From the NCBI GenBank assembly GCA_963989385.1, contig OZ022513.1:22137928-22201927 (forward strand): a DNA stretch of 64,000 nucleotides, written 5' to 3'. Both the position numbers and the translations under genes were made by a program. Every line of letters begins with the position of its first letter. Positions within the stretch are counted from its first letter, which is position 1. The notes beneath the pieces are model-generated. The model was not told the DNA's origin. It was given only the letters and a program-made list of their open reading frames with translations, and searched no databases. Source of the DNA: Ctena decussata (taxonomy: Eukaryota; Mollusca; Bivalvia; Lucinida; Lucinidae). Positions 23,500 to 37,300 of this stretch are shown here, one piece after another.

Positions 23500-26400
23500 T
23501 GATATCGCGGCCTGTGTATTTTATTATTTTCATTTTGATTCGGTCAAGTGACGCAGGTTGCCACTAAACTTAACAGCACAGAATTGTAAGCTAATAACTA
23601 ACAAGACCTGTCCGCGTACAGGATAGCTCGCCTGCAGTGCCTTACCAATCGCATAAAAAACTTTAACGTTAAACTTTAAAGTGTGACGCCCACGCCAACG
23701 CCGACGCCGACGTCCAAGTGACAACGATAGCTGTCTGTAATTTCGTTCAGGCGAGCTAAAAAGGGGCTTACTTACTAAACACTCTCAAGTGCAATCTTCT
23801 ACAACAAGCTTTACGAATCTAAACCTTGATTTTGCTCCAACGCTTGTTCGCCATACCAAAATAGTTTTTTTTTATCAAGACCAGCACGATTTAAAAACGA
23901 GCCAGAACTGTTCTACAATGTGTGCTAGTTTTATCTACAGACTTAGCTAACTGAATGAAGATACGTTTATACATGTAACAAAAACTTGTAAACTCGCAAA
24001 AAATAGAATTGCCTTTATTATCAAAACGTGACATTATTTATAATAATCTTTGGTTTTATTTCCAGTTCTAATTTCGGGTGCTGAATAATTTATAACTCAC
24101 TTACTCTCGAAGCAAAATAAAACAGAATTACAATATGATAGCAAAGTAATCACTGAGAACGGCTGCATCCAAACTGCAGATTTATGCCTGGCGAAACTTT
24201 ACCGATAAGTTTCTTATATGGGAATTGGCCCGAAGGCAAGCTAAACTTTCGACGGGTCAGTGCTCTAATTTTTCAAGGACAAAATGCTCGCGAATAGCAT
24301 CAATAAACCTACTTATTCACATACACTTCAGATTATGTAGGTAATACTACATTATCAGTGCGATAGATGTGTATCCTTGTATCGAGCTTCCTTAATATTG
24401 CTAAACACCAAAGATTTAGAAAAAAGATGATGGACTACTCTTGGTAGACACCGCGCCCCCTCCGCAGGGCTCATAGTTTTGAGCTCTGTGGGTGGGGATG
24501 AGTGGTAACGACCAAGAGTTTTACAAGACGGAGCATCCACAGACGTCAGTTACGAGACCGTTACTCCAGAAACTGCGAACAAAGCAATCTTTATCCGGAC
24601 AGCCTTCGAAAGACGAAACCAATAATGTTCGAGTCATTAGCGTTTTGAGGGGCCGACATAATGACATAATATTTGCATACTAGAGTATGTGATTATTATT
24701 TTGTGGTTCCCTGAACGTATTTAATCTCTCATTGGACTTAATTTGTTTGCTATCATAAATATGCTGTTTTGTTAGCACACTTGCGTTCTTTTGAGATCTT
24801 TCGGTGTCTTCTTTGGAGTATTCTTTTGTGAATGTGGCCTTTCCTTGATATCGTCATGCTTGTTAAATTCTTTTTACACTATACATGTGCATTGTTTTGA
24901 AAAAAGACCAGTATATTTTTATATGTTTTACGGCCCTTCAAAGAATATCTCAACTATATCGAGCCGATCGTTAAGCAAAGTGGACGGAAACCGGAGCTCT
25001 CGGGGAAATCTAAGTGAATACGTAAGCAGGCCGGCCGATGCTCTAACCTACAAATCGAGAGACCTAATGTATAAGGGGCAGTGACCATTATTACCAGGAC
25101 ACGGGATGTCCGTTAAATGAGAAGGAAAAAAATCATTATGATAAGACCATTATATTCTCAAGTTTGTGCATGTTTGAGGAATACTCGTGAACATGTCTCA
25201 CTTTTTTCACAAGATCAAGACGTCTTTTACTTTAAGATTTATTTATCAATCAACATTTAGTATGTCTCCGTAGTATTTATTTGATCTCCCTAATCTGCTT
25301 TCGGAAATTTCGATTAACTCTTAACATAACAAATCTAGAGAGCACATTCTTTCCTTTAAGAGTTAACCCCCATTTGGAAGGGCGGCAAAATGTAAACAAA
25401 AGAATCGCTTCCCCTGGCAGTGTACCAATGCACTTTCAAGTATATATGTTTGGGGTTCCCTGAAAAATACTCTACGGCATCTGCACTAAGGAAATACATT
25501 GAGATTGCGTTATATTTCAGATTGACGTATTTTGTTATATCTTTGCTTAAGGATCCGTAAATAATTCATGCATACATTATGTGATTTAATAAAAGATGCA
25601 CTTGCACAGGACAAAGGATAATCTTTCACAGAACGTCAGTCATTTTTCGACATAGTGCACTACAATATATTTAAACATGTAGAAAATTATAAGCCTTATG
25701 TAAACATAAATTTGTTTCCGATCTCGTAAAGTCAATATTGACATAAAACTTATATGTTCCCAGCTTTCATGAAATCGTTCAAGCTGATAATATTATTACA
25801 TCTTTTGTCACCTCACAAACACAGCACACGGCTGATAAATGCGCAATTCAAATTTCAAATCTAACATTCACGCGTTTGAAAAATGATAGCCAAAAATATA
25901 ACATTAGTTTTCGGTTTAAAGGTATTAAGATGTTTCAGTACAAAATTAAATATTTAAAAGATGCTGTTGTGGCGCTATCGCAAGTGACCGAACCGAACCG
26001 AAAATGAAAATGTTTCGGTTTTATTCTTCTGTTATATTAAGGCTTCTGTAAAGACCTGATTTTTTTAAACTTCCCGGCGAGAATGGAATTGCACCATTAC
26101 CAGTCTTGCAGAAGTTACTGTTGGTAGAAACGTATGCAAATGTACCTCCTGTACGAGATGTGACTGGTAACATGGTAATTTATCATGTTCGTGCACTACT
26201 AAAATATTTAAAGGAGCATCTAATATTATTTCCATTGACGACAGTGCTATGCATACTCTTTATGAGAGACATTTACTTTCGATCGACTAAGACATGGAAT
26301 TTCTGGTTATTTTGCCAAGTTTTTAAAAAGGGTTGAGGTGTTTGACTGCGCAAGTTTCGATCCAATATTTATCCTGCCCATGTCCATGGACTGATTTTTG

Positions 26401-27300
26401 TAAAAAAATGGAATTTGGTAAAACAAAATGCTATTTTTCAGAACAGGTGAAAAATCATAAACTTTCAACTAAAATCAAAACGACTATTTTGTCTATAACT
26501 CTAAACGTCTTACAAGGTGACTCGCTGAAAATAATCACTTTGAACTCATGTTTATGAAATTTTATAGACTTCAAGAAAAATGCCTCAATTTCAGAAAATT
26601 CGAAAATTGAAAAAATTGCTCCATGGAAATGAGCAGTGCTTTAATCGTATTGAAATCCTTGTTATCTTAAACTTTGATCCTTCTTAAAAATGCTGTAAAA
26701 GAATGGGAAATTCATGAGAACTGGCGGTCAAATTTTTGGACTGTTGAAATGGGTATATGTTGTGGTATTGTCTATGGGAAAATATCAGTTGCTCCTTAAA
26801 ACATTTTGAGTAGTGTATAAGTTTGCTTATTATAATAAGGTTTATGGGTAGAAGCAAACTTCTTAACCGCGACTGGGTTAATAATTTAGCATGCATTACA
26901 ATATGCTCTAGCCAGTTCGTTTTAAACGTACAATAATTATTCTGATGTCCTTCCTACATATGTTCCATTTGTATACTAGAAATCTGGTTCCGATAGGTCT
27001 TGATACAAACGTGTTTTCACTCCGACATAGCATTTAGAAACCAACTTGAGATGCTGCATCTCTGTTTCCCATTACAAGTGAAAAGTAACAAGAGAAATGC
27101 TTATGCAACCTCAGTGAAAATACAATTTTGTACCGGTATGGCCAGAAAGATTTCTGCGTGTTTTTCAGCTATATCCAAATGTAGCTTCTGCGGAGTTGAT
27201 CGTCTTAAATATTTTCATAAAGTAAGCTATCTTTTGCGATATCAAGTAACGAAATTTTAAGATGAGCATAACATTGAAGTTTCTATAAAGGACTACAGTT
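23500..27300. other. Intergenic stretch between copies A and B
   Basis: Contains a CGCCAACGCCGACGCCGACG short tandem run near 23695 and a fragment of a dispersed repeat with TTCTTTCCTTTAAGAGTTAA (25345-25470). Reading frames have no recognisable domain. Confidence 0.35.
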
Positions 27301-27359
27301 ATAATTGTTACTCTTAAATACGTCCAGAAAGTAGAAAAAAAAAATCCCGTTAGAAAGAA

Positions 27360-27730
27360 ACACATTTGTTTTTCACAGAGTCTCAAGATGAACATCAACA
27401 TAATGTACAAGACGGCTTACGCATCCTAGTACCGGCTGAAACGAAACTTTTTTTTCAAATGTACCGAAACCCGCTCCTTGATCTCGAGGGGATCTTAAAA
27501 CAGCAATACATGTATAGCCACACATAGGCATTGAATAAAAAGGAATATATCTAATTGCAATAAGACAGAGTATGTGATGATTTTTTTTAAAAAGGTTGCA
27601 TTCTTCAACTGCAAGCCACACTGAAAAACAGTTACTACAGCAACACAATGAATAGTATTGTAATGTGTATCAACGCTCACTTCCCCTAGCACCGGCGTCA
27701 GCGGTACGCTATAGCTCTTATTATGATGAT
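27360..27730. repeat. 3' flank of copy B duplicated at copy C
   Basis: CATAATGTACAAGACGGCTT, ACGCATCCTAG and ATGAATAGTATTGTAATGTG recur in the same order at 43740-43920 and 45240-45350, marking the downstream part of the B/C tandem duplication. Confidence 0.7.
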
Positions 27731-28047
27731 CACAATGAATATAAAATAACATCTAAGCTGATGTGAATAAGTAGGATACTTTTAGGGTCGCCACACAGTC
27801 TTGTCATCAACTTAAGGAAGGCTATACTTTTATATATCGAAAAGACAAATGAATCCTTCGGGAAGAAAACACTGATCTAAGAACCAAAGTAAGCAGACTC
27901 AATTCCAGACAGTAAAACCGAGTCTGGGCATGAGAGTACTGTTACATGAAACATTGCATAAATCCAATTTAAAAAAGATGTTTGTAAATCAAAGGATTTT
28001 ACTCAAGGCCAATGAATGTTTCCGTCACCTGGCACGTAGCACTGTGT

Positions 28048-28313
28048 TCATAATGCCATAACTATGTTGGTTCTTATTTTCATGCCGGTGGTTTGCATGG
28101 AGTAGTTGTGGCTTTTCCAATGATACCAGTTTACTCCGTCACTGGAAAATACATGGCTACCATTTAAATACCGACCATTCAAGTTTGACCAGTGGCAATC
28201 AAAATACCACCAGGCACCTTTGTGTGTCTCTGCACAAGAACCAGCTGTGTTAATGTCATTGTCTCTATCCCTCGTTGAAAACATTGATCCATGGTGGTCA
28301 CTGAGAGAATCAC
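28048..28313 (-). CDS. Copy B exon 5: calcium loop, ligand pocket, stop
   Basis: TAG acceptor; ends at TGA. Encodes [20 protein letters not shown], then [20 protein letters not shown], and [20 protein letters not shown] before a tail IRTNIVMAL. The paired cysteines, DRDND and CH.SNLNG signature of the family are all present. The tail is five residues longer than in copy C. Confidence 0.9.
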
Positions 28314-31300
28314 CTAATTATGTAAAAAAAAGAATAACAATACCATATTATATATTTTTTATAAGAGATGCAGGGTTTACCATAAAAATTCCAAGTATTC
28401 GGATAGATATGCCTGAGAAAACAGTGTAGATCCAGAGCTGACTGCGCCTTCGGAGCAGTCTGTTAAGGGCCTGCATTGTTTTCTGTAGACTCTGAGTTGT
28501 CTGCGCATTTGGAGCAGTCAGTTCAGGGCCAAAGATCGTCTTGTACTTGGGACAGTTGAATCAATCCGCTGAAAAGAAGAACTCCTAGGTATATTGATTG
28601 TTCAAATGTCATATTTTATTCTTAGGTCCTAAATTATTTTCTCTCCGGCTGTCAACTCATAAATGATCATCAAAGTATACAGGAATAAATTGAGAGAAGT
28701 AGAGGTGGTAGAATTCCGTGCACATATCTCTTTTGAGCTAAAGTTTTTCATTTTCTATTTCAGAATTTTGAAGAATAGACAAGTGCTTACCTCAAAATGT
28801 CAACAAATAATTTAAAAGTGACCGATACCAAGTCCGTCAGCCACGGGTAACGCATATTTGACCATCAGGAGCCGTTATGGCTACCCACCGTGCAAAGTAT
28901 TATTTCAATAGCTCGCAAATAGGATAGAATAGGCAAACTGTTGCAAGCCTAACTGTTTTTACAACAGGACCTACAGTAATTTGCTCGAAAAAGTTCCCCT
29001 CTTTATGTTTTTAAGTAAGAATATTTTCTTGCCGAAAAGACAATGATCCGGATTTTCAATAAATATAACATTTTTGAATATTTGTTATTGAAATTTCGAT
29101 CTCGGTTTTTCATTACCATATTCCTGTACACCACGAAAAAAAGCTTAAACTATATTGAAGCGTTTCAGCACTTGTCAATACAGTTAGGATAACTTTGATA
29201 GGTGACATAATCGCTTTTCCGCGAACTTCTTTTGTCTCCTAAGCAATGTCCATTGATTTATTCCTCTGATAAGCGTAAAGTTTTTTTGACAAACAAGACA
29301 TTCATCTGAAGCTAGAATGCACTTGGGGGTATGCTTAGACTTATGTAAATTTTGCATAGGTATAAAATTAATGCAAAGCACCTGTTTAACGCGAAACATC
29401 ATCATATGTCAAGAAACAATATTAACTGTTACAATATTTTTTTCTGTTATAGATTTAATAGGTTACATACCGGCAGTTCCAGCATAACTTGTGACTTTGA
29501 GTCTGTAGTTCTCAGTAAAATCACCAATATCAAAATTGTCATATTGTGCGTATGCAGAATTGCCTTCAAAATCTGTCATGTCAATTCGTAACTCATAGAA
29601 ACCTTGCGATAGAATTCTTTTCAGAGGGCGTAGTCCTTAGAAAAAACACAAGATAATGTGCTGGAGTCATAATGCCTTTGGCATTGAATACTTTATATAA
29701 GTTTTAGCAGTGCAAGATTCTTTTGTGTAACTTTGTACTCGTTATGACTAAAGAGTATATCAGAAATATGAAGTGATAAGTACTGGCTTTATTACGGCAG
29801 AATCTCATACACGCCAATCAAAGATGGGATAAATTTATATTTCATGATCCCTTATTACGAAATAAAAAAAGAAACAAATGAGATCGGTTCGTCGCTTTTA
29901 TAGTTTTATTTCTATTTGTGCCGTTCTGTGTAACGAAACGTAACGAAGAAAAATACTTCAATTTGCTTAGCTGCAGATAAACAAATATTTCAAGTTAACG
30001 AATACGTAGATAAATAGATAAAATAATATATATATTAAAACAAAACTTAGAAGAGGGCTTTAAAACCATCTAATCAGGTACATATTTTTGAATGTTTTGT
30101 TGTCTGAGACTTTTCTGTGTTAAAAAATGATATTACTAGCTAAACATACCGAGCCAGTATTCACCACTTGGATAGCCAAATCCTTTCTCATATTCTGTCC
30201 AGTTCCGGTAGAAGTCTATAGAGCCATCTAATCGCCTTTGAAATACCTAAATATATACGCAAGAACTATTAACTGTATGTTATAACAAAATTCTTGGTGA
30301 TAGCAACCAACCAACGAGTTGTTTACCGCCGAAGGCTGGAAACAACAAGTGTTGGTTGGTTTACGTGGTTATTATTTTTCTGTTTTCATTATAGAAATTG
30401 ACCTTTTGCTACGTATATTATTTTACCCGATCCACAATACCGCTAGACTCACATGCTCGGAAAATAAAACAGAAAGTAAATTCCTGTTTACTTCCCTAGA
30501 TCCAAACATGGATAGAGAGCTTGTAATATAAGAAGAACCTTGCATTATAATTTTCGCAAATAACATATGGATTTGAAATGAACGGTAAATAGATAAATAT
30601 GAATTTCGAACATGATTTGCTATTTATCAGAGTAATGATAATTGAATATGGAATTACATTATATCACTGCAACAGATAAATTATAAAAGTGGACAGGACA
30701 CCGAACTTTTAACGACGCCATCAGGGTTTTTAGTTTAATAGCCCTTTCAACTGCTATATTTGAGGATGTTAAGTATGTTAACTGCAAAGTATTTAGTGTT
30801 TGAGTCATAATGATGGTTGGTTGCAATGCGGGTAGCGCCTATTTCATATTATGTTACGTATTATATATGAAAATACTGTAGTGTTACGCTTTTATCTTAC
30901 AAGCCCTATAAAACCGGTTTGAGAAGAACTCTGTTTCTAGATGAGTTTGAATGGTCTCTGTGATGCCAAACGTTCAGAATGTTTCAACTACACTGAAGTA
31001 CTATCAGGGGAGTAGGGGGGACGTTTTACAGCAGCTACACATCATGTATGTAAGGAGCATACTAATTTCGGAAAAGAAAGAAGGAAAGTTTGATTTCTAA
31101 ACACCAGAAAGATGAGGTTGAAGATACAAAAGTCAAACGTTCTGAAAAGAAATCAAGTTACGCTTTAGCAGCCTGAACAAAATTTTGAATAATCGGCAAT
31201 TTTGTTTTATAAACTATTACATGCTCTTGCTTTTAAGCAAATAAAAATAACTAAACCGTTGTAGACAATCTTTAGACATTTCGTATAAAGATGGCAAAAT

Positions 31301-34300
31301 ATAGGATATCTATGTTTTGTACAAAAAAGGCGAAACAATAAAATGTTACCAGCCATCCTCCGCCATCTGTGGTCATATCGCAATACACGTCGTATCCGGT
31401 ACGCGAACGTTGTGGAGTCACGTGATACACACCAGACGTTGTGTGCCCTCTATCTTGATAATCCTGGCAATCGCTGCAGCAGTTATTGCAAGAGCATGTG
31501 CAACAGCCTGCCAATATAAATGTTTAACTTTAATAAAAAATAGAAATGGTAGATATTCTAAAGTGTATGAGTACGCCGCCATATTTTTCTGCTAGCTTTA
31601 CAAAATAGCACAACATTATTGTCTTTTTCTTTGCTTCCCTACACGGTATACCGCTTTTAAAATGGGATCTAGTCTTAAAGAAAAGAATTCGTTCCTCTAG
31701 GAGCAAATGCTTCTGTAAAGATTCAACTCCCATGTAAAAGGAGGCTAGAATGGAAATAAGAATGTTGCTTGCCGTGAATGTGTTCTTGTTCTCCTACTAA
31801 TAATACAACTCATAGAATGACAGAGAGTATCTTTCTTAGCCCATATATCTTTCATATTGTTATATAATCCAGCATCCGGTAATTGTACTATAATTATACA
31901 TTAAGAATCAAAAGGTAGGCTACCTTTGATGATAAAATGCAGACAATGCTTGAAAAAAAACTCGCCCCCCCCCCCCCCCCCCGAAAAAAAAACAACAACA
32001 ACAAAAAAACAACAAAAACCAACAACAACAACATTTTTTCGTATTTGCCTTAAGTTTAGTCCTACCGAATCTGTCTAGTACATTGCTGTCAACAACTCCA
32101 TACGTGTTTGTGAAACTCTATGGCCCCAACCATATGTTTGCCACGAATGGTGTCAAATGTCACGAATGGTGTCAAATGTTAGAATGTCTCAGTCTGAAAA
32201 AGAGTTACCCAATCTTCACATAAATACTTAACTCATCAAGGGCTACTGGTGTACCAAAATTCAGCATCCTAGGTTCAAAGGTTCAGTAGTTGAAAAAATA
32301 TCTAATCCAAACAAGGACAATAACTCAATCAAAATTTTATAGAATTCTCCCAAAAGTTAACTAGGTAATCTATTTTTCATACCCAACCAGTGTACCAAAT
32401 AGCAAGTTCATAGTTTAAATATTTTTATATATCTTGCTAACAAGGTATTTTACTCATTTTCTAACGGAGCATAATTCCAAAATGAGGCATAACTCGGAAA
32501 AGAAAAAAAAAGAATAGGTCATTTTCCCATCAGAAATCCATTTATGAAATTTCAATGACCTCTGCCCAGTTGTTCTTGAGCGCTGTAGCTGCATAAGTAT
32601 TGAGCATCAAGGGAAATAACTCTGTAATTAATGAATGTAGAGTTACCTAACCTTTACAAAAATATGTTATTCATCAAGAACTACTATTTTACCACAAACC
32701 AACTCCCTAGGTTTAGCGGTTCTGAAGTTGAAAAAATGCTAAATTAAAACAAGCATAACTCTAGCAATATTTTACGGGAGTTTCCGAACAGTTAAGCAGG
32801 TAATTTACTTTTCATACCCAATCTGTATACTAAATATCAAAGCCATAGCTCTAATGCTTTTTGAGATATCTTGCTAACAAGATTGGCATCTCATTTTTAA
32901 GGAGGGGGGGGGGGGGGGGGAGTGTAACTTGAAGAAGAGAGATAACTCTGAAAAGAAAAAAATACGATTTTTTTTTGCCTGAGGAACCCAAATATGAAAT
33001 TTCAAAACACTATGCTCAGTGGTTCTTGAGCCGAGTTGGTGCATATCTGTTAAATATAAGGAAAAATAACCCCATAATTAATTAATGCAGAGTAAATTAC
33101 CCTAAACAAGATATTCAATTAATGTAGGACTACTTTTATACCAAAAATCAGCTTTCAAGGTAGAGCAGTTCAAAAGTTAGAATGATACTTTATTCGAACA
33201 AGGGCCATATCTCCATCAAACATTTACAGAATTCTCCCAAAAGTTCATCATGTAATTTAGTCCTCATACCTGATCAGTGATCTAAATATCAAAGTCATAG
33301 CTCAAATGCTTTTTGGGATATCTTGCTAAATCCCAATTTTTGAAAAGGGTCATAATTCCAAAAAAGGGACATAACTCGGAAAGGGAAAAAATACTGGTCA
33401 GCTATTTTTTCATGAGCAATCCATATATACATGTCAAAACCATATCATGCACGGTTCGAACGTTACTGGAGGCATTCAAAAAACGTGATGGACGAATGGG
33501 CGAACGAACGGACGGACAAACCGAAAGCAATGTGCCCACAAACTTTTTCAAAGTTGGCGGAACTATTTCAAAGTGTAATGACGACAGACTGAATGCTTAT
33601 GCTATCAGAGAAGTAACTTAATCTGATCCAATGTGTATGAATACACCTCCATGATTTTTGTGGGCGGGCCCTTCCACATTGGAATCAATTGTTTAAGGAA
33701 AGGAAATACATTTCTTTTTTTAAGAGTTGAATTCAAGTTGGAAGGGACAAAAATGAAAATGTGAAAATGACAGAGTTTCTTCCCCTGAAAGTATAACCAT
33801 TCACCAAAATGTTACACAAAAGTGCTAGATAGGAAAACGCCTAATACTATTCGTCGTCCGCCTTTATGAAACTCGTCTGTATTCTCGTTTGATTTGCGAC
33901 CCTTGATGCATGCGTAAAATATTTATTTTAGCCGCGACACAAGAAAACCAACAAAGTGGCATGTGCGCCCAGCCAAGACTCAGATCAGCCTGAGCATCCG
34001 ATCAGCCTGGGCACATAGCTGAGACCCTTAGCCACCCTTTAAGCGCTTAGTGAAGAGTTTGATCAGACTGGGCAGGAAGGGTTTGGATTGGAGCCATTGA
34101 AGTTGTACTGTATAAAGATAAATTGACAACAGGTATCGAAAGAAATGCACGATAGACAGAATGAACTGCTCTTTCCCAGACAGATGGTCATGCAGTAACC
34201 CCAAGTGAAAACACCACTCCCTCAACATGTGAAAGAAATCAGTCACATGGACAACCAGAAAAAGTAACAATGACATCTGCTTTAGATTTTTTTTTTCAAA

Positions 34301-37300
34301 TTTCAGCAAAACACAGCAGCAAATTGGGCAGTGTACAGGTGTCTATGTGGATTGAAGATGACAGACAATAAGACATACTAAAAGTAACATTTAAGAACCA
34401 GGGCAAAAGTACCACTTTTGAATGGTCGGTAACACTGAGTGGCTTAAAATAGTTTTACTGGATTTTACACCTCGTCCTGAGCTTCTGGAAGGTTTCGAGA
34501 CAATTAGTTAACTGCTTGGTGCGCGAGAAAGTTTTCTCAAACAAGTTACGGATAAAACTTCGATGAAACAAAGATAAGAACTCGACAAAACCAAAGTTTT
34601 GCTACACCACGAGATCACTGGGTGTCAAACAATACCGCTGACATACTGGAGCAAACGGAAACTCAGAATGGCCAAGCAACACACAGTGTTGATGATATTG
34701 TCTCCGGCATCAGTCTATTGGCATCAGTGTAAAGTGTAATTGGAATCAAAGTGTATGGCCACGGTCTCCTTGATTAGATACTTAACCACAAAGTGTCATA
34801 AGCTATAAATACTGACTGGGGTTGACTATTTGAACGATTTCCATAAGGTCAAAGAGAACATTTCTTTATTTTGAAATCAATGAGGATATGAATCTCCCCA
34901 TACCCCTTTCCTCAATAGAATTTTTTTGAATTATGTGTGAAAACCCTGTTGATTGATGGATAATTGTGGCTTTACGTCTTTTATAACAGTATTTGAGTAG
35001 AATCAGGACGATGGGAGTGTTGTAATGAAATAAAGTGTGCAATAGAAAAGAAACCTCCTCCAGCCGGTTCAAATACGGCCGCTAGCTTTGCAGTCCAGTT
35101 CTAAACACGGTAAGCTACCGCGGCACAATAATAACCACGCAGAAACAATTTATTGGTAAGTAGTTCCCTCTATCAACAAAGTAATGATAGATGAAACAGG
35201 CTCTGGCATTGTCGACTAACTGTGACTCAAATCCCGCACGCATATGTCGCAGAAATACAAAATCAAAGCTAATCAGGAGTAGGTTAGAAATGTTACTTTA
35301 CTTCCGTATTCTAGTTTTGACAATAAAGACAGTAGTCCGCACTGATGCACAGATTACTCAGTTGAAGATATTCCCTGAGAAACACTTTCCACTAGCAATG
35401 ATACATATATCTTCCACAGTTTATTAATGATTGACCCTTTAGTAAACTGGTCCCAAGTTGTAAATTATTATGTCAACTGGTCAGATATAGTTTTTTGTGG
35501 GCTGTGATTGGTCTTATGCCATATAACAAGTCGAATCCTTTTGGGTTTTCGCCAGCCGATAATACACTGTTTACCTTTTACGTCACCTGGCCATGTCATT
35601 TGCTAGATTGGTCCATTCAAAATTGTATCGGATCTACGTCATGATGCGTCATGGCTACTCTTTAATGACCTGACAGCGTGGTTATGTTTAAAAAATGTTT
35701 TTGTCAAAGAAAACATTACATGCATTATAATATCAAATGTAATATATTCATGATATTATAGTTACAAAAGCTAAATTTCGCATGAACTCTCGCTAGAATT
35801 CACGGGCAGATTTCTGCCTGTTTGGATTGATGATTACCTTTCCTTAATACTAGCTAATAGGGGAGAGTACCAGTCTAACCCTTTAGGAAATTTACTGCAA
35901 CAAATGCGCATTTCTTCAGTGCCAATTGACGACAGTAGTTTGAAAAGTAAAAGTAATGGTTAGTTCTCGACAGGCAACGGAACTCTTTTTCAAAGCACAC
36001 GCTAATCTTACCTATGGAATCCTATAGACAGAGCATCCGACATAAAGTATGGTCAACTATACCAGTCAAAAGCATCACCATATATTTCCCATACACATAA
36101 GGACCTCTGGCAGTTTCAATGTAAATTTGGCTTTATTTTGACATATTACTGCAGCTACCATGGGAAGCCAGTGTTGATAATTTTAGCATCAACATGTAGA
36201 CTTGTGCACTATAAAGAAGTTTTCGGGTTGATTTTGAACAAAAAATCACGTCTGCAGACTATCTCTCACTGACTTTCTCAAGACGGGGAAGTGGAATTTT
36301 CGGTCATCCAAAATACACCAAATGTTCGATTTTTCTTATTTATCGAATTTCATTTTGTTAAACGTGCTTAAAATAAAGTAAATACTATAACTGCATATAG
36401 CATGCAATAATATGTCGATAAAAAGTATGCTAGCCTAATTTTAAGATGCAATGGGTCTAATTACCCCATCCACTTTTTAATTTTTTAGCTGTAGACTATC
36501 ATTCCCCCCGTGCCTGAGCTTGCTACTCACATATAATGTCTATATTGACAATATACACATACATGCAAAGTGGCTAGCTGAGGCACAGGGGGAGTATCTG
36601 TATAAAACTTTTCCTTTTTCCCTTACATTTAATTATAAAAACTTGCTTTTTACACCAAATATCCCATGCTGTGTGTTTAATACTCGAAAATTGTTTTTGT
36701 ACCAATTAGAGGAAATTCCGAGGAAAAAATTCCGATGAAATTTTGAAGTATACCAAAAGTTCATTTTTTACCATTTTATAGGGAAATTTACGTTAAAATT
36801 TTCAGAGGTCCTTTTAGTGTTTTCCTTTGGTGACGGGATCTGTTTATTGCTTTCATCCGGATGTTACATGTATTGTTTTTCATCCGAGCATCTACGTGAA
36901 TATCAGGGTAAATGTAAGCAGACATGTATAAGGGCTATGAACATTTGCATATGAAAGTATATTAACATGTTACTGGAGTGGTGTTATTTTATTGTAAATC
37001 AGTGCAAGTTTGCCGTGAAACTTAATTTAATGACGATTTGAAAGGCAATGCAGCGATATTTAAAGAGATATGGGGTATTTAGACAACAAATGAATGGGTA
37101 CTTGAAGGATAAAAGGATCCAGCAGTTTAGGGAAAATACTTATTAAATGAAATCAGTGTACTTAAGGGGATACAAATAAATCGAATTCTTGAACTTCTAA
37201 TACACAGTTTCATTTATAGTGGCGTAAATATAATTTTGAACATTTACAAAATGCTATTTATTTTCTGCGACTTGAAGATTAAACAGAGTAAAATAAGTTT

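Noticed and set aside
26106..26557. Two consecutive plus-strand frames
   Set aside because: Low-complexity hydrophobic composition, no domain, no splice support.
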